Below, in pieces: positions 38,736 through 47,986 of a stretch of DNA of 64,000 bases; position 1 is the first letter of the stretch; the number at the start of each line of letters is the position of its first letter. This stretch comes from Hydrogenophilales bacterium (GTDB lineage Bacteria; Pseudomonadota; Gammaproteobacteria; Burkholderiales; Thiobacillaceae): contig JACPYT010000011.1 in NCBI GenBank assembly GCA_016195805.1, forward strand, positions 1 through 64,000, given 5' to 3'. Below the pieces are notes generated by a model. That model saw only the letters and a list, made by a program, of their open reading frames with translations, was not told the DNA's origin and did no database searches. The position numbers and the translations under genes were made by a program.

Positions 38736-40742
38736 TCAGAACTTCACCACCACCCCTGCCGTAAGCAGATCGATATTGGTATAGGTGTCGTACCGCTCCC
38801 ATTCGGCACGCAAATTCACGTTACTCAGCATCGCGTAGCTGACCCCCACGCCATAGTAGGGATCGACCTGATTGGCGCCCACATGGATGATGGCCGCAGC
38901 TGCCGTACCTGAACCGGAGCCCTGCGTAGCGACATGGCTGTTCACGCTGGCTGCACCCGCTTTTGCCAGCAGCGAGAACTTGTCTGTCAGCGGCAGGGTA
39001 CCCACAGCGGCCAGCGTCCAGGCTTGTGTTGCGGGATTTGCACGAACCGTTCCAGCACTCGGCGCAGTAATCTCAGCATGCGCCGTCGCATCATTCAAGT
39101 TGGTGTAGCCGCCTTCAACGCCGAGATACTTGTTGAACTGATAGCCCGCATACACCTTCCAGCCCTCGCTGCGACTGCTCGATTTGGTCGTAGACGTGCC
39201 CCCCGTTGATGCAATCGTGGAATTCACATAAGAAGGATAGTCAACATAATTGGACTGCCCCACCCCCAAGCCTACATACCAGTTCGAGAAGTTGATGCCG
39301 GCCCAATCCGACTCGCCATATTCTTCCTCGGTATGGGGCCCCGGATCCAGCATCCAGCCCAGACTCAGCGCAAACATGTTTTGATGCATGTTGACACAAG
39401 CCGAACCAATGATGTTCTGGCGCGGCGGTGAGCACTGTGAATGGGACGCCGCGTAGAGATAAGCACCGGTGATCTCCAATTGATCACTATGGCGATAGGT
39501 GAAACCGGCCGTGTAGTGACGCTCCACCACAGCAGGTGCCAGCGTATTGAAAGTCAACTGATCATTCGGAATCGGGCTCGCCCCGTAGTTGTAACCCGCT
39601 CGCACCTGCAGTTTGTTGTTCACGCCATACTGCACGCCAAGTTTGTATACGGTCTGGTTTTTCCAGCCAAATCCCATGCCCTGGTCGTTCCCCAGTTCGT
39701 AGGTGGCGTTCGGGATGGAAATCACTCCGGCTAACTGATTGGCCAGGGCCCCTGCGCTAGCGCCATTATAAAGGGCGGGCGCGGCCGCGGAACTACCCGG
39801 CCCTCGATTGCCGATCGAGGCGATGTCAGCATAATTGATGCGCATCACGTCAGTCGATATGACCAAGTTTTTCTTCGGCTTGAAGGTAATGCCCACGCCA
39901 TAGTTCTCTGGAATGTCGAAGCCCCCTTGCTCGGCGAACAGACCTCGGTACTTGTCGAGCTTGGTCATATAGGTCCTGGACGTGTAGGCTAGGCCAAGCG
40001 TCAATCTGTCGTCGAGGAAGCTCCCCAACCAGCCCACCTTGACACCCGCCCCATAGCTATAGTCGAAGCCCTGCCCCGTCAGGTGATTGGGGTCTGCCGA
40101 GATCGTGAAGCCCGCCGTATCAAACCCCTGGAACGCTTCCAGCCCATAGGCGCGAAAGCGGGTTTCCGCCAGCTGCAGCGCCGCACCAAATGAATGCTGC
40201 TCGTTGACCTTGTAGCCCACGGTGATCGGCACCAACAATTGCATCATGTCCACACCAAGCTTGCTGTCCTTCGCGGGCTGACCCTGATAAGAAAAGAAGT
40301 TAACCGGGTAGGTCGTGTTCATCCCACCGTTGCCGACGAAGGCGATGCCTACATGCAGGTTTTCAGTAAGCGGCATTGTCATGCCCATTTCGGGCATGAT
40401 GAAGTACTTTGCGTCGCTTTCTGAAGCGCTGTTAAAAGTGAAGGCGGCCTGCGCGAGCGTTCCATTTGGATTTCTCACCCCGGAAGACGATCCAACAGCA
40501 GCATAGCGCTCTGGATTGAACACCCCAAAACCGAGATCGCCACGCATGCCGGTTTGCGTGACATTGGCTGGGTTGGAGGCGATAGACAGCGAATCGCGTC
40601 CATACGCGATACCTACGCCGCCCATGCCTTGCGAACGAAACCCATATCCCGGCAAAAAATAGCCGTTGGTGGCGTGAGCTGGCACATGCGCCAGAACCAA
40701 GGACGCAGCTAGCGCCTTTAAAGCAAATTTATTACACTTCAT
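38736..40742 (-). CDS. FadL/OmpP1-type barrel fused to an OmpA-type barrel
   Basis: 668 aa from MKCNKFALKALAASLVLAHVPAHA (signal peptide). Residues about 25-475 follow the FadL/OmpP1/TodX pattern: an N-terminal Gly-rich hatch (NGYFLPGYGFRSQGMGGVGIAY) and NPAN, ending in FALSLGWML. A short acidic linker is followed by an 8-strand OmpA-like barrel (NWYVGLGVGQSNY ... YQFNKYLGVEGGYTNL ... GVVVKF). FadL homologues take up hydrophobic compounds across the outer membrane. The added barrel is unusual; I see no frameshift or stop at the junction. Confidence 0.85.
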   Translation of the reverse strand: MKCNKFALKALAASLVLAHVPAHATNGYFLPGYGFRSQGMGGVGIAYGRDSLSIASNPANVTQTGMRGDLGFGVFNPERYAAVGSSSGVRNPNGTLAQAAFTFNSASESDAKYFIMPEMGMTMPLTENLHVGIAFVGNGGMNTTYPVNFFSYQGQPAKDSKLGVDMMQLLVPITVGYKVNEQHSFGAALQLAETRFRAYGLEAFQGFDTAGFTISADPNHLTGQGFDYSYGAGVKVGWLGSFLDDRLTLGLAYTSRTYMTKLDKYRGLFAEQGGFDIPENYGVGITFKPKKNLVISTDVMRINYADIASIGNRGPGSSAAAPALYNGASAGALANQLAGVISIPNATYELGNDQGMGFGWKNQTVYKLGVQYGVNNKLQVRAGYNYGASPIPNDQLTFNTLAPAVVERHYTAGFTYRHSDQLEITGAYLYAASHSQCSPPRQNIIGSACVNMHQNMFALSLGWMLDPGPHTEEEYGESDWAGINFSNWYVGLGVGQSNYVDYPSYVNSTIASTGGTSTTKSSSRSEGWKVYAGYQFNKYLGVEGGYTNLNDATAHAEITAPSAGTVRANPATQAWTLAAVGTLPLTDKFSLLAKAGAASVNSHVATQGSGSGTAAAAIIHVGANQVDPYYGVGVSYAMLSNVNLRAEWERYDTYTNIDLLTAGVVVKF

Positions 40743-40884
40743 CAACCGCTCCTCCAGGATATTTATAGTATTAAGTGCGTTTCGAAGCCACACTTTGTAA
40801 AAAATAAGGTTTAACTCAGCCAAATTGTACTACTAGCCAAAAAGTCTGGATTATCAATTTTTCCACAAGAATCATTAGTTGATC

Positions 40885-41655
40885 TTATTTACATTTCGCA
40901 GGCTGTAGCGAAAGCGGTGGACGTTTAAGTTGCGGTATTGGCGGTAGTACCCTGCCTGCAATTTTCAGGTAACTTATGTCCCCAATGGTGGCTGCGTACT
41001 GCAACCAATATTGTAGAGCGAAAATTTCGGAAAGGGGATATTTTGCCTTGGTTTCCGGATTCGCATTCGAACTGTTCGCAGCGACATTATGCTCAAGTGC
41101 GTAATTTTTATCCACGAAATCTTCATGCCCCTTCCAGGACGGGGGAAATGGCATGATTGGCTTACCTGGCTTTATTTGTGCATACCGCGGATGCGTGCGC
41201 GCAAACTCGGAACAGCCTCGTTTCAGCAAAACAGGAACATCGGGCGAAATTTCAACCGCTACGATCTCCTGCAGAATCCTGCGCACCTCTTTCCCTTCCT
41301 CGATGCTTCTGCAGTAAATAAAACCCTTGTAGGAACCCTCACTATCAGCCCGCCCCTCCACCATACACTTTCGGGTGTTGTTACCTGACAGTTCGAGCCC
41401 ATCAAACACCATCAAAAGCTTGAATAGTTCCATTACCGTGCGGGGCGTGATTAATACCTTGTAACAATCGAAACAAAATTCCGGTATGACGTTGAACTTG
41501 TTGAACACCACTTTGTGACGCTGGCAGCCTCCAGGTGGTGCGCCCTTCAAGAGAAGCGGTCCTCTGCCTATCTGCAGCGAACCCGCTCCCCCATACACAC
41601 CGGGCACATTCATTTTATTCTTGAAGTATTGTCTAACATCCTCGTCCGATATCAT
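40885..41655 (-). CDS. Conserved-looking protein of unknown function
   Basis: 256 aa. I do not recognise a named family. A Cys/His-rich stretch, CQRHKVVFNKFNVIPEFCFDCYK (about 44-66), could bind metal, and further Cys occur in NTRKCMV, IYCRS and RGCSEF. No signal peptide or membrane helix. It is 39 nt downstream of the TPR-sulfotransferase gene and in the same orientation, so the two are probably co-transcribed and may act on the same substrate. Base composition is lower in GC than the eps genes, suggesting acquisition. Confidence 0.75.
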   Translation of the reverse strand: MISDEDVRQYFKNKMNVPGVYGGAGSLQIGRGPLLLKGAPPGGCQRHKVVFNKFNVIPEFCFDCYKVLITPRTVMELFKLLMVFDGLELSGNNTRKCMVEGRADSEGSYKGFIYCRSIEEGKEVRRILQEIVAVEISPDVPVLLKRGCSEFARTHPRYAQIKPGKPIMPFPPSWKGHEDFVDKNYALEHNVAANSSNANPETKAKYPLSEIFALQYWLQYAATIGDISYLKIAGRVLPPIPQLKRPPLSLQPAKCK

Positions 41656-41694
41656 TTATCTCTTTCCCGCCATCCAGAAACCGGGCCATATTGC

Positions 41695-43548
41695 TCATAA
41701 AGCATGCGCTTTACTGTTGGCTACGCATTGAGCGCCATAATTGAAGTATTCGACAAAGGGTTGAAGCACCGGCATGAGTGGAGCGAACTTGTCGGCATAG
41801 CGTTCCCATCGGTATTTGGCGTGCTGATAGAGAGGCTGCACTACTTGTTGATAACTTGCTGTCCCGATCCGCCCACGCTTGATCGCATGCTCTGTGTGGT
41901 TCCGTACGTTTTCGTGCCATCCCACCCCGATATATTCGAGTAACGCGCGAGTTTCCGCTTCAAAATCACTCACCAAATCCTCATAACGAATTCTGTGATG
42001 ATCCAGTCGCAAAACCTGGTCATATTGTTGCCACAGCAGCATGACCTTCGCATAGATCTCAACCGTGCTTTCCAGCGTATGGAAATTCACCGTCGCCGTA
42101 TTGGCTGCGAAAGCCTGCATGAAGCAGCTCAGGCAAACGTCACAGGGATGGCGTATGGCCAGAACCAGCTTAGCGCTGGGGAACACCTGCCGGATCAGAG
42201 GTGCGTAAATTGTATTGAGCGGCATCCTGTCCACCAGGATGCCACCGGGTTTGAGTTTGACGTGACACGCCACTTCAGCGAAATAGGCCGCTCTGAGCCG
42301 GGTAATTTCATCCGGGTTCAGGCTTGCCAAAGCATCCACGCGGCCTTGTGTCAGCTTTTCGAATGCTTCAAACATGGCTTTGACTGCCGGTTTTTCCTCC
42401 ATCGCCTGCAACGCCGGGTGGCTATCCAGAATCTGCTCGAGCAGGGTGGTGCCCGAACGCGGAAATCCAAATACAAAAACCGGTGCCTGCCCCTCGTCGT
42501 CCGCTATTGAGGAAACATTAATGTGTCCCTGTCCCGGCACCAGATAGCGGCCCACATTCGCAAGCGTTTCGGAGTAGTTTGCGATTTCGGCAACATTTTC
42601 ATTTTTTTTCGCCGCCAGTGCGTTCCCCTGGGTGAGCAACTCGAATGCGCGCTCGGCCTCGCCAAGACGATCGTAAATCTGGCCTGATGCAATCAAAATT
42701 TCAATTTGCGCCTGAGCGTCCTGGTTTTGCCGGGCCGCCTTTTCGTACAGGGATAGTGCCTCCGTAAATTTCCCTTCGCGCCTTGCCAACCGCGCTGCAA
42801 CGAGAAGAAAACCGTAGTAGTCCGGTGCCTGCGGGAAATATTCATCGAGCAGCGCTTGCGCTTCATCCGGCCGTCCGGACCTTTCCAGCGGTTCGACCAG
42901 TTCACTGGCTGTGTCCGCACAAGGGTGCAGTTGCATGGACATCTGGTACCGTGCAATCGCCTGCTCGATCTTTCCATCCCGCAGCAGCACCCTGCCGAGC
43001 GCACTGTGTAGTTGAGGGGCATCAGGCTTTAGAACGATCGCCCGGTTCAACACCTCAACGGCTTCCGGGATGTTCTCCATGAGGGTGAGCAAGATGCCCA
43101 GATTTCCCAGCGCCGCGACAAAATCCGACTTGAGCGCGATTGCGCTGCGGTAGCTTGCCACGGCCTCATCCAGCGCATGCGTTTCCTTCAATGCATTGGC
43201 CAGGAAATAATGGGCCTCGGCAAAATCGGGCTGCAATTGAAGCGCACGGCGATAACACGCGAGGGCTTCCTCCACACGCCCCAGACACTGCACGGCAGCG
43301 CCCAGCGCATGGTGCGCAACGGCCAGACGCGGCGCCAGCACCATTGCACGACGGCAATACATCTCCGCCTCATTAAATCGCCCGAGCTTGCGGTTGATGA
43401 TGCCGCGCATCACCCAGGAATCCGCATCCGCCCCATTGACCTGGCACATCCCCGCATAGAGCGCATCCGCTTCCTGCAGACGATTCGCCTTGAACAGTTC
43501 CGCCGCCTTGCTTTTCTTCGAGCGGGTCAAAATATTGCTCTGCGCCAC
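41695..43548 (-). CDS. TPR-domain sulfotransferase
   Basis: 617 aa. The N-terminal half (about 15-320) contains roughly eight TPR repeats (AVAHHALGAAVQ..., EAHYFLANALKE..., AALGNLGILL...). The C-terminal half is a Sulfotransfer_3-type domain with the PAPS loop FGFPRSGTTLLEQILDSHP and 3'-phosphate motif IRHPCDVCLSCFMQ. Such proteins are often found in surface-glycan regions, where the TPR part probably recognises a protein or peptide acceptor. It begins a transcript after the terminator at 43639. Confidence 0.88.
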   Translation of the reverse strand: MAQSNILTRSKKSKAAELFKANRLQEADALYAGMCQVNGADADSWVMRGIINRKLGRFNEAEMYCRRAMVLAPRLAVAHHALGAAVQCLGRVEEALACYRRALQLQPDFAEAHYFLANALKETHALDEAVASYRSAIALKSDFVAALGNLGILLTLMENIPEAVEVLNRAIVLKPDAPQLHSALGRVLLRDGKIEQAIARYQMSMQLHPCADTASELVEPLERSGRPDEAQALLDEYFPQAPDYYGFLLVAARLARREGKFTEALSLYEKAARQNQDAQAQIEILIASGQIYDRLGEAERAFELLTQGNALAAKKNENVAEIANYSETLANVGRYLVPGQGHINVSSIADDEGQAPVFVFGFPRSGTTLLEQILDSHPALQAMEEKPAVKAMFEAFEKLTQGRVDALASLNPDEITRLRAAYFAEVACHVKLKPGGILVDRMPLNTIYAPLIRQVFPSAKLVLAIRHPCDVCLSCFMQAFAANTATVNFHTLESTVEIYAKVMLLWQQYDQVLRLDHHRIRYEDLVSDFEAETRALLEYIGVGWHENVRNHTEHAIKRGRIGTASYQQVVQPLYQHAKYRWERYADKFAPLMPVLQPFVEYFNYGAQCVANSKAHAL

Positions 43549-43638
43549 CAGATTCTCCTGCCAGTTTTCTCGGATTACAGTCTAAAAGCCATTCTGGCAC
43601 AAGCGATTCGCGCGTCTCAGCGAGCCATACTACTAATC

Positions 43639-43664
43639 AAAAAAACAGGGGCTTTCGCCCCTGT
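43639..43664 (-). terminator. Rho-independent terminator after PEP-CTERM gene 1
   Basis: Minus strand ACAGGGGC-GAAA-GCCCCTGT (8-bp perfect stem, GNRA-type loop) followed by TTTTTTTGATT. It lies 40 nt past the PEP-CTERM stop and isolates it from the TPR-sulfotransferase gene. Confidence 0.92.
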
Positions 43665-43703
43665 CCATAACCAGCCTCAGCAACAAGGCCCATTCAATAC
43701 CAC

Positions 43704-44453
43704 TTAGATTGCATTCTTGCGGCGGCGGACAGCAAAGCCCACCAGACCCAAGCCAGCCAGCATCATGCCGTAGGTCGACGCTTCCGGTACAGGCGCCGCA
43801 GCATTCACGACACCTTCCAAGTGCAGCGCGTACTTCACGTTGGGGAAAGCAGGCGAGGTGGACGGCACCGCTGCATGGTAGTCCAATTTGTAGGTGTGGC
43901 CGTACACGCCATCCCAAACCAGATTGGCCACACCGCTCGTATAACCGGTGCCCCAAGCGTTGCCGCCCATGTCGATGCTGGAAACGTTGTTCCATGCCAC
44001 ATGCCAGCCGCTGAGGTTGATCGTGGTGTTGGTGCCGGTAATTGCAACCGTGCTGAAGTTGGTGCCGGTGTTGCTGAAGAAGCCCCATGAGTCAACGATG
44101 GGGCCACCTGCGCCAACCGAGCCCAAGCCAGCGCCCCAAGGGCCAGGGGTGGACGTGTTCGCACCAATCACGATGCCCGGGGAATTCACTGCGGACAAAG
44201 CGGTCTTTTCCGTTCCTTGAATCGCATTGTCACCATTAGTATCCATGCCGAACCAGGAACCCGGATTGACGTTGGTCTGGGTGGTCACAGACGGGCTCGA
44301 TGGCGTGCCCGCACCAGTGGTCGAAAAGACCGGCACGCCGGTGTTGATGGTCAGCGTATCGCCGCTGTTCAGGCTGAAAGCGTGAGCGCTCATCGCGCCC
44401 ATGATGCCGACGCTGCCGATGGCCAGGGCAAACATTGTTTTTGTGAAGTTCAT
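43704..44453 (-). CDS. PEP-CTERM sorting-domain protein 1
   Basis: 249 aa from MNFTKTMFALAIGS, with a signal peptide ending AMSAHA. The mature part is rich in Gly, Ser, Thr and Asn, with an EF-hand-like loop DTNGDNAIQGTEK near 75-87. The C-terminus has the full sorting signal: VPEASTYGMMLAGLGLVGF then RRRK. The signal is the recognition site for exosortase, here most likely XrtB. The protein probably ends up at the cell surface with the exopolysaccharide. A near-consensus sigma54 promoter lies 112-127 nt upstream. Confidence 0.93.
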   Translation of the reverse strand: MNFTKTMFALAIGSVGIMGAMSAHAFSLNSGDTLTINTGVPVFSTTGAGTPSSPSVTTQTNVNPGSWFGMDTNGDNAIQGTEKTALSAVNSPGIVIGANTSTPGPWGAGLGSVGAGGPIVDSWGFFSNTGTNFSTVAITGTNTTINLSGWHVAWNNVSSIDMGGNAWGTGYTSGVANLVWDGVYGHTYKLDYHAAVPSTSPAFPNVKYALHLEGVVNAAAPVPEASTYGMMLAGLGLVGFAVRRRKNAI

Positions 44454-44521
44454 CTTGTATATCTCCTCATGTAGAAAGTATCGATCGATCAAACAGCTAC
44501 ATCCTCCTGCCACACGGTGCA

Positions 44522-44728
44522 CTACTCTTGCACCGAATAAACCCTTTCGCGGCGTCTCTTACTTAGCAATGCCCGTTCCAGCTTTTTGGCGTTTTTACTT
44601 ATGGGCTTAACAATCAAGCATTTAAGAATTGAATTTGGTTTCTTTTGACAAGTCGACTGGTAGGTTCGAACCATTTGTGTAAAAAAATCCGACAGACCCT
44701 GCTCGGCAAACCGTTCCCATGAAGCCAT
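44522..44728 (-). CDS. Possible small protein overlapping a sigma54 promoter
   Basis: 68 aa from ATG 44728, preceded by a strong GAGGAG 6 nt upstream (MASWERFAEQGLSDFFTQM...). Basic C-terminal half (KKLERALLSKRRRER). No family recognised, no signal peptide. In favour: the ribosome-binding site and low-GC composition. Against: a sigma54 promoter for the PEP-CTERM gene (44565-44580) lies inside it. A 7-bp inverted repeat CGGTGCA...TGCACCG spans its stop. Uncertain. Confidence 0.4.
   Translation of the reverse strand: MASWERFAEQGLSDFFTQMVRTYQSTCQKKPNSILKCLIVKPISKNAKKLERALLSKRRRERVYSVQE
44565..44580 (-). promoter_or_regulatory. Putative sigma54 (RpoN) promoter for PEP-CTERM gene 1
   Basis: Minus strand TGGAACGGGCATTGCT against consensus TGGCACG-N4-TTGCW: one mismatch, with the GG and GC dinucleotides exactly 10 bases apart. 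The GC lies about 112 nt from the start codon. The same arrangement occurs at 47749-47764 before PEP-CTERM gene 2. Confidence 0.65.
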
Positions 44729-45137
44729 ATTCACTCCTCACAGGCAGGTCAACTTTAGCAACCTCTTTTTAGAAACATGACGTTAACTGAACTGTGCCTG
44801 AATCAATGGATGTGTAAAATTTATCGACAAATTTAATTTTATTAACATCTTTAATGTATCGATAAATCTTGTTTAAGCCTTGAGCGGGCCCGGCAGTCCC
44901 GCGGTTTGCGTGTTTCATCACCCAAGCAGGCTTTCCATCTCACGGCCGCAGGCAACCACACCCTCACGCGCCCCAAGCCCGCCAGCAACTTAGGGGCGGT
45001 AATAATGACCGGAACAGGGATTACGCCGATAGGACGCCCCGACCCGTCTCCGACGACCAAGATTCCCACTCCACGACGTAGCGATAGTGGGTTCAAGCAG
45101 CGTTCATGACATGCACAAGAAGAGGCGCGAGGCAAGG
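44729..45137. other. Intergenic region without a supported gene
   Basis: About 410 nt between the small ORF and the terminator of the initiating sugar transferase gene. Positions 44760-44875 are strongly AT-rich (repeated TTTATCGAC/AAATTT stretches), likely promoter or UP-element DNA for leftward genes. The remainder is GC-rich. The antisense ORF 44851-45135 has no ribosome-binding site or recognisable domain and is not called. Confidence 0.6.
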
Positions 45138-45163
45138 CAAAAAAAGGGGCCGAAGTCGCCCCG
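45138..45163 (-). terminator. Rho-independent terminator after the initiating sugar transferase gene
   Basis: Minus strand GGGGC-GACTTCG-GCCCC followed by TTTTTTTGCC, 48 nt past the stop of the gene at 45211. Confidence 0.8.
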
Positions 45164-45210
45164 TGCGAATCGGTGCCCCATCAGGCACTTCTGTAACTTT
45201 GAGTTGTGCC

Positions 45211-46593
45211 TTAGTAGGCGTTCTGGTCGCGCCAGACGACGGCGAGGGTCTTGCCGATGATCATGAGGTCGAACACCAGCGACCAGTTGCGCATGTAGTC
45301 GATGTCGTACTGGACGCGGGCGCGCATCTTGTCGAGGGTTTCGGTTTCGCCACGCAGGCCGTTGACCTGCGCCCAGCCGGTGATGCCGGGCTTGACCTTG
45401 TGGCGCAGCATGTAGCCCTTGATGAGCTTGCGGTACTGCTCGTTGTGGGCGACTGCATGGGGGCGCGGGCCGACGACGCTCATGCGGCCCTGCAGGACGT
45501 TGATGAACTGCGGCAGTTCATCCAGAGACGTCCGGCGGATGAAGGCGCCGAAGCGGGTGATGCGGGGGTCGCTACGGCCGGCCTGCTTGATGGTATCGCC
45601 ATCATCACAGACCTTCATGGAGCGGAATTTGTAGACGAGGATTTCCTGGCCGTCAAGGCCGTAGCGACGCTGCTTGAAGATGATGGGGCCGGGCGAGGAC
45701 AGTTTGACCCCGACAGCCAGGATCAGCAGCACGGGCCAGATCAGCAGCAGAATAAAACCGGCGATGACGACGTCGCTGATGCGCTTGCCGATGCCGCTGA
45801 CGCCGAGGGTGGGCGATTCGGTCAGCGCCACCACTGGCATGCCATGGATGTGGTCGACCCGCGCCTGGATGAGGTCGGAGACGAAGATGTCAGGGACGAA
45901 ATAGACTGAGGTGGTGGTATCGCGCAGGGCATCGAGCAGGTTGAGGGTGCGCGGCTGCGAGGCCATCGGCAGGGTGATGTAGACGAGGTCGATGCCGTTG
46001 CGGTTGACGTATTCGGGGATGTCGGCCAGCCGTCCGAGCAGCTTTTTCGGGTCGGTGAGTTCGGTGCGTTCGAGCGCGCGGTCGTCGAAAAAGCCGACCA
46101 CATCCACGCCCAGTGCGCTGTCACCGGTGAAGCGCCCGCGCAATTCGGTGCCCAGATGGCCGGCACCGACGATGAGGGCGCGCCGGCGTCCGCCTTCCAG
46201 CAGGAGCAGGCGCGGCAGGATCTTGCGCACGACGCGGTGCGCCCCCCACATGGCGACGGGGGTGGCGAGCATCCACGCCATCACCAGCTTGGGCGGAAAC
46301 CAGTCGAGATAGCCGGTGGAATAGCCGAACAGCAGGATCAGACCGGACAAAAAGAACCACGGCATGACGACTTCGTTCCAGAAGGCGCGCAGGGTGACTT
46401 CGGGCCATTTGCCGGGAAAGGTCAGGGTGAATACGATCAGGGCCAGGATGGGGTACGGCCCGTTGAAAGTTTCGCCGAAATAGAGCGTGCAGCCGATCAG
46501 CACCAGCACGGCCACGAACGGGTCGAGCAGGATCTTGGTCAGCGATACGACGGAAAGCTGCTGCCGGAACAGCCACTGGTTATGGTTAGTCAT
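45211..46593 (-). CDS. wcaJ: Undecaprenyl-phosphate glucose phosphotransferase (WcaJ-type)
   Basis: 460 aa from ATG 46593 (the track starts one codon earlier at GTG). Four N-terminal membrane helices (about 20-120) are followed by a Rossmann-like CoA-binding-fold domain ([17 protein letters not shown]). A fifth hydrophobic segment (about 280-300) precedes the catalytic polyprenyl-phosphate sugar transferase domain with [31 protein letters not shown] and the [23 protein letters not shown] signature. It loads the first sugar-1-phosphate onto undecaprenyl phosphate, starting repeat-unit synthesis for the eps locus. Confidence 0.94.
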   Translation of the reverse strand: MTNHNQWLFRQQLSVVSLTKILLDPFVAVLVLIGCTLYFGETFNGPYPILALIVFTLTFPGKWPEVTLRAFWNEVVMPWFFLSGLILLFGYSTGYLDWFPPKLVMAWMLATPVAMWGAHRVVRKILPRLLLLEGGRRRALIVGAGHLGTELRGRFTGDSALGVDVVGFFDDRALERTELTDPKKLLGRLADIPEYVNRNGIDLVYITLPMASQPRTLNLLDALRDTTTSVYFVPDIFVSDLIQARVDHIHGMPVVALTESPTLGVSGIGKRISDVVIAGFILLLIWPVLLILAVGVKLSSPGPIIFKQRRYGLDGQEILVYKFRSMKVCDDGDTIKQAGRSDPRITRFGAFIRRTSLDELPQFINVLQGRMSVVGPRPHAVAHNEQYRKLIKGYMLRHKVKPGITGWAQVNGLRGETETLDKMRARVQYDIDYMRNWSLVFDLMIIGKTLAVVWRDQNAY

Positions 46594-46798
46594 CACTCCA
46601 AATGCATCGCGTCGATGCGTTTTCCTGGCGGCCTGTGGGCAGGCGCTTGTTATCGATAGACCTACTGCCTGAATGCGGCAGCAGGTACAAACGTATTATC
46701 CATCAAATGTAACGGGCCAAGGTTGCCGGAACTTGAAGCCGGCCCGGCAATCGACGCGCCATGCGCCCCAAATGCCGCACGCACGAAGGATCCCCCAA

Positions 46799-46825
46799 TA
46801 AAAAACGGCTTCCTTGCGGAAGCCG
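46799..46825 (-). terminator. Rho-independent terminator after PEP-CTERM gene 2
   Basis: Minus strand CGGCTTCC-GCAA-GGAAGCCG (8-bp perfect stem) followed by TTTTTTATTGGG, 21 nt beyond the stop of the second PEP-CTERM reading frame. Confidence 0.92.
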
Positions 46826-46846
46826 CCATGTCAAATCGATCTGGTG

Positions 46847-47652
46847 TCAAACAGTGGAACGTGCGTTGCGCCGCGCCATGAAACCGACGAGCGTAAGACC
46901 GGCCAGCATCATGGCGTAGGTTTGGGCTTCGGGGACCGCCAGCGCAATGTATCCATCGGCCGCATATTTGAGATCGCCCGGCGCCACAGTGTTACCCATC
47001 ACGCTGGTGATCGGGCCCAGCAAACTTGCGTCTAAAGGATTGTTCATGCGCAACGTGAATATTCCCCCCCCCCGCCCACGATCGTAGCAGGATTGTATAC
47101 GGCGGCATTGAAGCTTGTGACTTGAATCGTGATATCGGTTGCGCCAAAAGAGAAACTGGGGGAGGCCACCCCGCTTCCGGAAATGATATTGCCGCTCAGA
47201 ATCGAAACCCCATCGGTAAATCCGCTGTCCGCCCCAAAGTTGTGGTTGGTAGTGTTATCCACATAAATCGAGAAATTGCCGCCCGTGACACTGATTGCGC
47301 CTGCAGCAGTCACGCTCTCGGCAAAGCTGGCTACCGCGGTCAACTCATAGGTCGAATTGAGGCCGAGCGACGGAACCACGTTGCCCGCGAGTAGATGATT
47401 CGTGACGTAAGACTGATAAAAGCCGTTAAAGGTTGAAACCTGTGACGACCCCGATCCTGTCGTTCCTGTTGACTGCAGCAGCACGACCCCGGGGGCCGCA
47501 TCATAGGTATCGAACGTGCCAACGGTCCCAGTACCGGCCAAGGCCTGCGTATAATCCGCCGTTCCCGTCCAACCGGATGTCGCATGGGCCGCTTGCGCAG
47601 CAAAACCGGACGCGACCAATAGCGAGGCCAGCAAAACTTTCGTGTGCTTCAT
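46847..47652 (-). pseudogene. PEP-CTERM protein 2, split by a frameshift in a G10 tract
   Basis: The first frame starts at MKHTKVLLASLLVASGFAAQAAHA (signal peptide, RBS GGAGGAG) and runs as a Thr/Ser/Gly-rich exported protein. It stops at 47044, shortly after a run of ten G (47064-47073 as C). The second frame, open to 46847, ends with the sorting signal VPEAQTYAMMLAGLTLVGF then RRNAR. Adding one G, or removing two, joins them into about 268 aa with an intact C-terminus. It could be phase variable, ribosomally frameshifted, decayed or a sequencing error. Its terminator and sigma54 promoter are intact. Confidence 0.85.
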
Positions 47653-47748
47653 AAATCTCTCCTCCATCAACATCATAAAGATCATTCCGGATTTCGAAAT
47701 GGATGCTGGCGAGTGAAACCACAACTTGTTATGTGCCGGCCCAGGTCA

Positions 47749-47764
47749 TGCAAGATACGTGCCT
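47749..47764 (-). promoter_or_regulatory. Putative sigma54 promoter for PEP-CTERM gene 2
   Basis: Minus strand AGGCACGTATCTTGCA against TGGCACG-N4-TTGCW: only the first base differs, and GG-N10-GC spacing is exact. The GC is about 98 nt from the start codon, similar to gene 1. Confidence 0.7.
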
Positions 47765-47986
47765 GTTAAAAGGCGGCGGCGAGCCAGGTTGATTTCACAA
47801 TATTTTCTATCGATCCAATCCGCATTAATAAATCAGATAAATTCATGGTGTAAAAGAATCCGACATTCACTATGGATCCGACACACGCCAGGAAAATGGG
47901 GCGGTCTGAGCCGTCTGATTGACCGCATGTAAAAGAACAACCCCAACGACCGAGATTGGTATACCTGCGAACCTCTCGTTGGCAGC

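Noticed and set aside
44851-45135. 94-aa minus-strand ORF
   Set aside because: No RBS or domain; its beginning overlaps near the terminator of wcaJ and its composition is unlike nearby genes.
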